Source: Ignavibacteria bacterium | GTDB lineage: Bacteria > Bacteroidota > Ignavibacteria > Ignavibacteriales > Ignavibacteriaceae | Direction: 5' to 3' | Assembly: GCA_029863735.1 (NCBI GenBank) | Contig: JAOTUT010000092.1 | Span: 1-6,422 of the forward strand | Length of the DNA: 6,422 bases | In this document: one piece after another, positions 1 to 4,879 of the stretch | Layout of the letters: the number at the start of each line of letters is the position of its first letter | Numbering within the stretch: position 1 is the stretch's first letter | Notes under the pieces: model-generated | The model's input: the letters and a program-made list of their open reading frames with translations, nothing else | The model's database searches: none | What the model was told of the DNA's origin: nothing | Position numbers and translations under genes: made by a program

Positions 1-1
1 T

Positions 2-1240
2 CAGCTGCTGTTTATAAGCAATCTTCTATTTACAGCTGTAGTATTTTTACTCATATCTGATGCACTAATTCTCTTTATAAATAAGAAGGGAATTTATTCA
101 TACAGGATAGCACCAAACCGATTATCTAATGGTGATGACAATGAAATCAAAATTATTCTTGAAAACTGGTATGCATTCAAAATCGGTTGTGAAATAATTG
201 ATGAAATTCCTTTTGAATTCCAGATACGCGATCTTTATTTCAAGATTTCAGTTGAGCCGGGAACAACCAAAATATTTACTTACACATTGAGACCTGTTAA
301 AAGGGGAGAGTATAATTTTGGTAGCACAAATATTTTTACCGCTTCTCCGATTGGTTTTGTGAGACGAAGATATAGTTTTGAAGGGACAAAGATAGTTCCG
401 GTTTATCCTTCATACATTCAGATGAAAAAGTATGAACTGATGGCAATCTCTGACAGATTAACTGAAGCAGGAGTAAAACGAATCAGACGCATTGGACATT
501 CAATGGAGTTTGACCACATAAAGGATTATGTGAGGGGAGATGATTACCGTACTATTAACTGGAAAGCCACTGCAAGAAAAGTAAATCTGATGGTAAATCA
601 TTTTGATGATGAAAAGTCTCAGCAAGTTTACAGCGTTATTGATATTGGTCGAGTTATGAAAATGCCTTTTGAAGGAATGAGTCTGCTTGATTATGCAATA
701 AACTCTTCTCTTGTTATTTCAAGTATTGCAATGCATAAGCAAGATAAAGCCGGATTGGTAACCTTCTCCAATAAAATTGGAAATATTTTACCTGCAGACA
801 GGCAGGCTCGTCAAATGCAGACCATTCTAGAAATGCTTTATAATCTAAAAACTGACTATCTTGAATCTAATTTTGAAATTCTGACCAGTACAATTCTTCA
901 AAAGATTAGTCACAGAAGCCTGATTATTTTGTACACGAATTTTGAAACTTTAAATGCACTTCAAAGACAACTTGCTTATTTACGAAGACTATCTCGAGCT
1001 CACCTAGTACTTGTAATCTTCTTCATTAATACAGAACTTTTTGCTTTGATAGATAAACCGGCAAAGAATGTTGAGGAAATTTATCATAAGACAATTGCGG
1101 AAAAATTTGCATTTGAAAAAAGGTTAATTGTTAAGGAACTTGCCCGATACAGTATTCAGTCAATTCTTACTACTCCTCAAAATCTTTCTGTAAATACAAT
1201 AAACAAATATCTTGAATTAAAGGCACGCGGATTGCTTTAA
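2..1240 (+). CDS. DUF58 domain protein, membrane-anchored, VWA-like (5' end outside window)
   Basis: The reading frame is open from base 2, so the gene begins upstream of the window. The TTG at 287 is not a credible start, because residues encoded before it already look like DUF58 sequence. The visible 412 residues begin with a hydrophobic helix (about 2-26, ending INKK), probably the second of the two N-terminal membrane helices usual in the family. A beta-rich region follows (about 30-140), then the DUF58 signature near residues 169-183 (EFDHIKDYVRGDDYR) running into INWKATAR. The VWA-like fold starts at VIDIGRVM (about 212-219), where the metal-site motif is degenerate as is normal for DUF58. 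The C-terminus INKYLELKARGLL is typical. About 25-30 residues are probably missing. DUF58 genes usually sit beside MoxR ATPases in envelope-related operons; the biochemical role is not established. The RDD gene follows after 7 bp, so co-transcription is likely. Confidence 0.9.
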   Translation, partial: QLLFISNLLFTAVVFLLISDALILFINKKGIYSYRIAPNRLSNGDDNEIKIILENWYAFKIGCEIIDEIPFEFQIRDLYFKISVEPGTTKIFTYTLRPVKRGEYNFGSTNIFTASPIGFVRRRYSFEGTKIVPVYPSYIQMKKYELMAISDRLTEAGVKRIRRIGHSMEFDHIKDYVRGDDYRTINWKATARKVNLMVNHFDDEKSQQVYSVIDIGRVMKMPFEGMSLLDYAINSSLVISSIAMHKQDKAGLVTFSNKIGNILPADRQARQMQTILEMLYNLKTDYLESNFEILTSTILQKISHRSLIILYTNFETLNALQRQLAYLRRLSRAHLVLVIFFINTELFALIDKPAKNVEEIYHKTIAEKFAFEKRLIVKELARYSIQSILTTPQNLSVNTINKYLELKARGLL

Positions 1241-1247
1241 TCTTACT

Positions 1248-1988
1248 ATGCAGACTATTGAAATTCAAACTGCCCAAAACGTAAATATTGAATATCCGAT
1301 TGCAAGTGTTGGAGAAAGGGTTGTTGCTGCTCTTATTGATCAACTGATAATGGTGGGGTACATTATTGCAATGATTTTTCTGTATATCTGGATATTAAAT
1401 ATTACAGAAGGCACCGCATTGTATTTCCCTGTCGCTTACTTTGTGATATGGTTTCTGCCTGTTTTCTTTTATCATCTTTTGTGTGAAACTTTTTTAAATG
1501 GACAGTCTTTTGGTAAAAAGCTAATGAAGATGCGTGTCGTAAAGTTAGATGGAAGCCAGGCAGGAATCGGCAGCTATTTTTTACGATGGATTTTAGCGCC
1601 AATTGATATCTATTTTACATATGGTTCGGTAGGATTAGTTACAATGCTGGTAAATGGAAAAGGTCAAAGGCTTGGCGACCTTGCTGCGCATACAACTGTA
1701 GTGAAATTAAAGGCTGAAGCTAAATTGGAGGACACAATATTGAAAGCAACACCGGTTAACTATGATGTTAAATTTCCGCAAGTAAGTTTACTTAGTGATA
1801 AAGATATTTCTTTGGTTAAGGAAGTTTTAGATATGAATTATAAAAAGCCCGATATTAAAGTTTATACAGGGATCATTAATAAAACAAAGGAAGCTATTGA
1901 AATGAAAATAGCTGTGAATACAGATATGCATCCGCTCACTTTCTTAGACACTGTGCTGAAGGATTATAATTATTTGTTGAGTGAATGA
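1248..1988 (+). CDS. RDD family membrane protein with long C-terminal soluble tail
   Basis: This 246-residue protein carries an RDD domain at residues about 18-152. The signature Arg and Asp are in RVVAALIDQLIM (R24, D31), followed by QSFGKKLMKMRVV (86-98), LRWILAPIDI (112-121) and QRLGDLAAHTTVV (140-152). I see three membrane segments, roughly 27-50, 57-80 and 109-134. Residues 153-246 form a charged, non-membrane extension containing VSLLSDKDISLVKEVL, which I recall in other Bacteroidota-type RDD proteins but for which I know no function. RDD proteins are thought to act in transport or as partners of other membrane proteins; no substrate can be named here. The ATG lies 7 bp after the DUF58 stop with no Shine-Dalgarno sequence, so translation may be coupled or leaderless-like. 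The pairing with DUF58 suggests a joint envelope function. The stop codon is 6 bp from the convergent rsmI stop. Confidence 0.87.
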   Translation: MQTIEIQTAQNVNIEYPIASVGERVVAALIDQLIMVGYIIAMIFLYIWILNITEGTALYFPVAYFVIWFLPVFFYHLLCETFLNGQSFGKKLMKMRVVKLDGSQAGIGSYFLRWILAPIDIYFTYGSVGLVTMLVNGKGQRLGDLAAHTTVVKLKAEAKLEDTILKATPVNYDVKFPQVSLLSDKDISLVKEVLDMNYKKPDIKVYTGIINKTKEAIEMKIAVNTDMHPLTFLDTVLKDYNYLLSE

Positions 1989-1994
1989 AAATCC

Positions 1995-2678
1995 CTATCG
2001 ACTCTTCCAATCTTTACACGCTATAACAACAACAAATTCACCCTTTATAGTTTTCTCATTTAGTTTTTCCTTTAACTCTGATGGAAAACCACGCCAGCTT
2101 TCTTCGAACTTTTTTGTTAACTCCCGGCAGACAACCACATATCGTTCAGAAAAATATTCATTTAATTCATTTATCAGCTTTATAATTCTGTGAGATGATT
2201 CGTAAAGTACGATAGTTCTTTCCTCTTCACTAAGTTCTTTAAGTTTTTTCTGTCTTCCTTTTTTCTGTGGAAGGAATCCTTCAAATACAAATGAATCTGT
2301 TGGAAGTCCACTTATTGTAAGAGCGGTTATTAAAGCTGTTGCCCCTGGAATTGAAATTACTTCTATTCCATTCTTAATTGATTCTGAAACTAATCGAATT
2401 CCAGGATCAGAAATAGCAGGTGTACCTGAATCTGAAATAAGCGCGTAGCTTTGTCCTTGTTTTAAGCGTTCAATTATTGCCGGTATTTTTTTTATTTCGC
2501 TAACTGCGTTAAATGAGATTAATTGCTTGATGACATTGTATTTTTTTAGAAGTATCGAACTCACACGTGTATCTTCACAAAGAATAAAGTCAACTTCATT
2601 AAGAGTTTCGATTGCCCTAAGTGTAATGTCTTTGAGATTACCGATTGGTGTGCTTACAATATAAAGTTTGCCTGTCAT
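1995..2678 (-). CDS. rsmI: 16S rRNA (cytidine(1402)-2'-O)-methyltransferase
   Basis: RsmI uses S-adenosylmethionine to methylate the 2'-O of C1402 in the decoding centre of 16S rRNA. The 227-residue protein has all the main tetrapyrrole-methylase-fold signatures in order: LYIVSTPIGNLKDIT (5-19), CEDTR (34-38), ALISDSGTPAISDPG (79-93), SIPGATA (109-115), LPTDSFVFEGFLP (125-137), LYESSHRI (158-165), RELTKKFEE (185-193) and GEFVVV (213-218). It lacks the extra C-terminal domain of longer homologues (E. coli about 286 residues), which is common. One conserved stretch is altered: the usual H-x-H-N-E segment reads FNAVSE (56-61). The ATG at 2678 is preceded by an AT-rich stretch with no Shine-Dalgarno sequence, and the lat terminator ends just upstream. 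Transcription therefore needs either readthrough or a promoter inside the end of lat. The gene converges on the RDD gene. Confidence 0.97.
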   Translation of the reverse strand: MTGKLYIVSTPIGNLKDITLRAIETLNEVDFILCEDTRVSSILLKKYNVIKQLISFNAVSEIKKIPAIIERLKQGQSYALISDSGTPAISDPGIRLVSESIKNGIEVISIPGATALITALTISGLPTDSFVFEGFLPQKKGRQKKLKELSEEERTIVLYESSHRIIKLINELNEYFSERYVVVCRELTKKFEESWRGFPSELKEKLNEKTIKGEFVVVIACKDWKSR

Positions 2679-2690
2679 TAACCTAAAAAT

Positions 2691-2728
2691 ACTTTAAAAC
2701 AAGAACGGCTCCAACTCTGGAGCCGTTC
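2691..2728 (-). terminator. Rho-independent terminator of lat
   Basis: A perfect 10-bp stem (GAACGGCTCC at 2703-2712 with GGAGCCGTTC at 2719-2728) closes a 6-nt loop. On the minus strand the hairpin is followed by TTGTTTTAAAG, an imperfect U-tract, and then a second T-run. It lies 24 bp past the lat stop codon, as expected for its terminator. On the plus strand the stem is followed by CTGGCAAG, so it is not a terminator in that direction. Confidence 0.88.
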
Positions 2729-2751
2729 CTGGCAAGTAGTTAATCCTATTT

Positions 2752-4086
2752 TTATTTATTGGACGGTATAATTCTAAGAACTTTTTCAATTATCTGCAAG
2801 CCCTCTTCAAGCTCATCCTCAGAAATATTCAGCATTGGTCTGAATCTGATTGACTTTACACCGCAACCAAGTATAAGAAGCTTTTCTTTTTCAGCTAAAT
2901 TTCTGAATTCTTTTCTCAATTCAGTATTTGGTAAATCGAAAGAACAGAGTAGGCCAAGACCACGAACGTTGCTAACTAAGTCAGGTAATTTAGACTGAAT
3001 TTCATTTAGTCTACTCATTAAATACTCACCTCTTTTTACAACATTCTCAATTATTTTCTCTTCCTCCATTATATTCATTATCTGTATCGAACGAACCATA
3101 TCTACTAGATTTCCTCCCCAGGTTGAATTTATTCTTCCGGAAACCTTGAAACAATTTTCTTCAACTTCATCTATTCTGTCCGAAACCATTATGCCGCACT
3201 GCTGTGATTTTTTTCCGAAAGCTATAATATCAGGTCTTACATAATGCTCCGATGCCCAAAACTTTCCTGTTATACCAAAACCAGTCTGGACTTCATCAAA
3301 CATAAGCATTATATCATTTTCAAATGTGATTGATCTTAATTCCTGAAAGAATTCTTTTCTAAAAAAATTATCACCACCTTCGCACTGGATTGGTTCAATA
3401 ATCAAAACAGCTATATCATCAGGATTATTTTTTATGGCTACTTTAATTTCATTTATCGACTGCTTCTCCAGTTTCAATACTTCATCAAAATGTTTTTCAA
3501 GTGGAAATTTGATTTTAGGATTCAGAATTCTGGGCCAGTTAAATTTCGGGAAGTATTTAACTTTGTTGATGTCTGTATTAGTTAATGAAATTGTGTATCC
3601 GCTTCTTCCATGGAATGCTTCTTTGAAGTGCATTACCTGAAGTCCTTTTTCTTCCTTATAACCTTTTTTGAAATTCTTCCTTACTTTCCAATCAAATGCA
3701 ACCTTCAAACCATTCGCGACAGCAAGTGCTCCACCATCAACAAAAAACAAGTGTTTCATGTAATCAGGTTTGGCAATTCTGCTGAATGTATCAACGAAAT
3801 CTGCCATTTGTGTTGTGTAAATATCAGAGTTAGAAGGTTTGTTAACTGCTGCAAAAGCTAATTTTTCTCTTACTTTATCTGAAATTAATTTTGGGTGGTT
3901 TAAACCCAGTGGGGAAGAAGCAAAGAACGTAAAAAAATCAATGTACTCTTCCCCGTTTCTCTCATCAACAATTTTATTTCTGTAACTATTTTTTAAATCA
4001 AGAATTAATTGAAATCCATCAGCAAGCATATGCTTACCAATAACTTCTCTAACGCTTTCGGCTGGGTTAATAGTTTCTGTGAACAT
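2752..4086 (-). CDS. lat: L-lysine 6-transaminase (lysine epsilon-aminotransferase)
   Basis: LAT is a PLP-dependent class III aminotransferase that moves the epsilon-amino group of L-lysine to 2-oxoglutarate, giving L-2-aminoadipate 6-semialdehyde and glutamate. The 444-residue length matches the family (M. tuberculosis LAT about 449). LAT-specific motifs are HLFFVDGGALAVANGLK (112-128), MHFKEAFHGRSGYT (152-165), EPIQCEGGDN (231-240), FDEVQTGFGITGKFWA (263-278, with D264 expected to contact the PLP nitrogen), PDIIAFGKKSQQCG (285-298, Schiff-base lysine K292 or K293) and INSTWGGNLVDMVRS (319-333). These separate it from ornithine and GABA aminotransferases. C235 replaces the glycine I recall in actinobacterial LATs. 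The ATG at 4086 is supported by AAGGTGA four bases upstream (4091-4097). The gene is transcribed away from an Rrf2 regulator and an ALDH7 dehydrogenase that would use its product, and it ends at a clear terminator. Confidence 0.95.
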   Translation of the reverse strand: MFTETINPAESVREVIGKHMLADGFQLILDLKNSYRNKIVDERNGEEYIDFFTFFASSPLGLNHPKLISDKVREKLAFAAVNKPSNSDIYTTQMADFVDTFSRIAKPDYMKHLFFVDGGALAVANGLKVAFDWKVRKNFKKGYKEEKGLQVMHFKEAFHGRSGYTISLTNTDINKVKYFPKFNWPRILNPKIKFPLEKHFDEVLKLEKQSINEIKVAIKNNPDDIAVLIIEPIQCEGGDNFFRKEFFQELRSITFENDIMLMFDEVQTGFGITGKFWASEHYVRPDIIAFGKKSQQCGIMVSDRIDEVEENCFKVSGRINSTWGGNLVDMVRSIQIMNIMEEEKIIENVVKRGEYLMSRLNEIQSKLPDLVSNVRGLGLLCSFDLPNTELRKEFRNLAEKEKLLILGCGVKSIRFRPMLNISEDELEEGLQIIEKVLRIIPSNK

Positions 4087-4123
4087 AAAATCACCTTAAA
4101 ACTTAAAAATGAATAAATAATTA

Positions 4124-4140
4124 TTGCAAGAATTGTGCAA
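4124..4140. repeat. 17-bp dyad near the lat ribosome-binding site
   Basis: TTGCA (4124-4128) and TGCAA (4136-4140) are inverted arms around a 7-bp centre. The site lies about 37 bp upstream of the lat ATG, within the predicted transcript. The spacing and symmetry are like a dimeric transcription factor site. No family can be named from the sequence. Confidence 0.3.
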
Positions 4141-4199
4141 CCGGTGCTTTGACCCGTTGATTTGAGAAAGGGGAGTCTTAAAAAACAGATTCGTAGGCT

Positions 4200-4221
4200 G
4201 ACACAAAATAGCTATTGTGTC
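4200..4221. repeat. 22-bp dyad, operator or leader hairpin
   Basis: Perfect 7-bp arms, GACACAA (4200-4206) and TTGTGTC (4215-4221), flank an 8-bp centre. It lies inside the predicted lat leader, about 114 bp upstream of the lat start codon. It could be a protein-binding operator or, in RNA, a 7-bp stem with an 8-nt loop. There is no adjacent T-run strong enough to call it a terminator in either direction. Confidence 0.45.
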
Positions 4222-4285
4222 TTAAAAGAAATAAAGTAAGAATTATATGTAATATTGTCATTTTCATTAAAAATTACCTATTGTA

Positions 4286-4314
4286 AATATACGAAAGACT
4301 AAAAAAATATTCAA
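4286..4314 (-). promoter_or_regulatory. Probable sigma70-type promoter of lat
   Basis: Reading the minus strand, TTGAAT (4314-4309) and TATATT (4291-4286) are separated by exactly 17 bp. This matches 4 of 6 -35 positions and 5 of 6 -10 positions of the sigma70 consensus. Transcription would begin near 4279, giving a leader of roughly 190 nt before the lat ATG. The overlapping TATATTTA also resembles the Bacteroidota -7 element (TAnnTTTG), so the same site could serve either sigma type. Confidence 0.5.
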
Positions 4315-4320
4315 TTAAGT

Positions 4321-4344
4321 AATCCTGACTAACCTAAGCGAAAT
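4321..4344. promoter_or_regulatory. IscR-like GACT half-site between the two promoters, possible Rrf2 operator
   Basis: CCTGACTAA (4324-4332) fits the left half of the E. coli IscR type 1 site as I recall it (SYYGACTRW), and the right half (AAGCGA) is degenerate. It lies upstream of the lat -35 element and between both promoters, where one regulator could control both directions. A second GACTAA at 4297-4302 sits in the lat promoter spacer exactly 30 bp away. Rrf2 subfamilies differ in their sites, so this is only a candidate. Confidence 0.25.
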
Positions 4345-4372
4345 CAAAAGTTTACTGATATTAATCTTAAAA

Positions 4373-4387
4373 TTGAGTCAAATTTGA
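4373..4387. promoter_or_regulatory. Overlapping palindromes at the regulator promoter, possible autoregulatory operator
   Basis: TTGAGTCAA (4373-4381) is a dyad around a central G, and TCAAATTTGA (4378-4387) is a perfect 10-bp palindrome overlapping it. Both cover the -35 element of the proposed promoter for the Rrf2 gene. This is the position where an autorepressor would bind. The sequence symmetry is seen directly; the function is inferred. Confidence 0.3.
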
Positions 4388-4402
4388 ATTTTATTATTTA
4401 AT
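4373..4402 (+). promoter_or_regulatory. Probable promoter of the Rrf2 regulator-dehydrogenase operon
   Basis: TTGAGT (4373-4378) and TTTAAT (4397-4402) are spaced by 18 bp, matching 4 of 6 and 5 of 6 sigma70 positions. The start would fall near 4409, giving a short leader of about 25 nt. A second, weaker pairing exists (TTGAAT 4384-4389 with TACACT 4407-4412, spacer 17). AT-rich DNA produces such matches readily, so confidence is modest. Confidence 0.38.
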
Positions 4403-4434
4403 AAGTTACACTTACTATAACAATTAAAAATAAT

Positions 4435-4854
4435 ATGTCAGCCTCAACAAAATTATCAACTTCTGTTAAAGCGCTTTGTTATTTAGAACAAGCTTATCCC
4501 AAGCCTGTTCCAAGTTCTGAAATAGCTGCAGCTATTGGAATTAATTCTTCAAAGCTTCGAATGATATTATCTATGCTTGCAAAAAACGATATTGTTGAAA
4601 GCAATTCGGGAACCGCAGGAGGATTTAAGTTAAAGAAGAGTGCCTCGGATATTCATTTACAGGAAATTTATTGTGCGATTGAGGATCGAAAAGCATTTCA
4701 TTTAGATGTTAGGAAAGATTTAATTAAAAAAAACAGCTTACCAGAGAGAGTGAATATCTATTTTCTTGACTTATTCTCAGGAGTTCAGGTTGAGATAGAG
4801 GATAAAATGAAAAAGATAACATTAGAGTCCATCATCAATAAAATAAAAAACTAA
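4435..4854 (+). CDS. Rrf2 family transcriptional regulator (YwnA-like, no Fe-S cysteine cluster)
   Basis: This 139-residue protein is a DNA-binding regulator of the Rrf2 family. The N-terminal winged helix-turn-helix is clear: KLSTSVKALCYLEQA (6-20), the recognition helix region PVPSSEIAAAIGINSSKLRMIL (24-45), the wing with GTAGGFKLKK (59-68) and IHLQEIYCAIED (73-84). The C-terminal helix (about 101-135) should mediate dimerisation. Only two cysteines exist, C15 and C80, so the three-cysteine cluster that binds Fe-S in IscR or NsrR is absent; the protein is closer to YwnA-type members. No upstream in-frame start precedes the ATG at 4435 (a stop lies at 4402-4404), and there is no Shine-Dalgarno sequence. 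The dehydrogenase gene follows after 25 bp and lat diverges, so control of lysine catabolism is the natural inference. The signal it senses is unknown. Confidence 0.9.
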   Translation: MSASTKLSTSVKALCYLEQAYPKPVPSSEIAAAIGINSSKLRMILSMLAKNDIVESNSGTAGGFKLKKSASDIHLQEIYCAIEDRKAFHLDVRKDLIKKNSLPERVNIYFLDLFSGVQVEIEDKMKKITLESIINKIKN

Positions 4855-4879
4855 TTAATAAAATTAAATCGGAGTTAAA

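Larger units (their letters stand above)
4087..4434. other. Divergent control region between lat and the Rrf2-aldehyde dehydrogenase operon
   Basis: These 348 bp hold no credible gene. The parts I can support are a lat promoter (4286-4314), a probable promoter for the regulator (4373-4402) overlapped by a palindrome, an IscR-like half-site between them, and two dyads inside the predicted lat leader (4200-4221 and 4124-4140). CTTAAAA occurs five times on the plus strand. Bases about 4140-4200 are clearly richer in G+C (28 of 61 by my count) than the very AT-rich flanks. This is long for a simple divergent promoter, and a structured leader RNA is possible. Confidence 0.7.

Noticed and set aside
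287..1240. TTG at 287 as the true start of the DUF58 gene
   Set aside because: The frame stays open to base 2 and encodes a membrane helix and beta-rich DUF58 sequence before it, so the gene is cut by the window edge.
1402..1602. 66-residue frame on the minus strand inside the RDD gene
   Set aside because: Antisense shadow of a well-supported gene; no recognisable domain or start signal.
1981..2193. 70-residue plus-strand frame overlapping the rsmI 3' end
   Set aside because: Low-complexity Phe/Ser-rich translation, typical of the complement of an AT-rich gene.
2759..3861. Three plus-strand frames (2759-2998, 3434-3640, 3610-3861) within lat
   Set aside because: All lie antisense to lat, have no domain signature and show the Ser/Phe bias of shadow frames.
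2752..4086. Ornithine or GABA aminotransferase instead of LAT
   Set aside because: The FFVDGGALAV, AFGKKSQQCG and INSTWGGN motifs are specific to LAT, and the ALDH7 partner fits its product.
4175..4227. 9-bp direct repeat GTCTTAAAA (4175-4183 and 4219-4227) as a target-site duplication of a small mobile element
   Set aside because: Only 35 bp lie between the copies and there are no terminal inverted repeats at their inner edges; it is treated as part of the CTTAAAA series.
4087..4280. Lysine riboswitch in the lat leader
   Set aside because: The gene and leader length invite it, but I could not find the conserved core elements, and such riboswitches usually control biosynthesis or transport.
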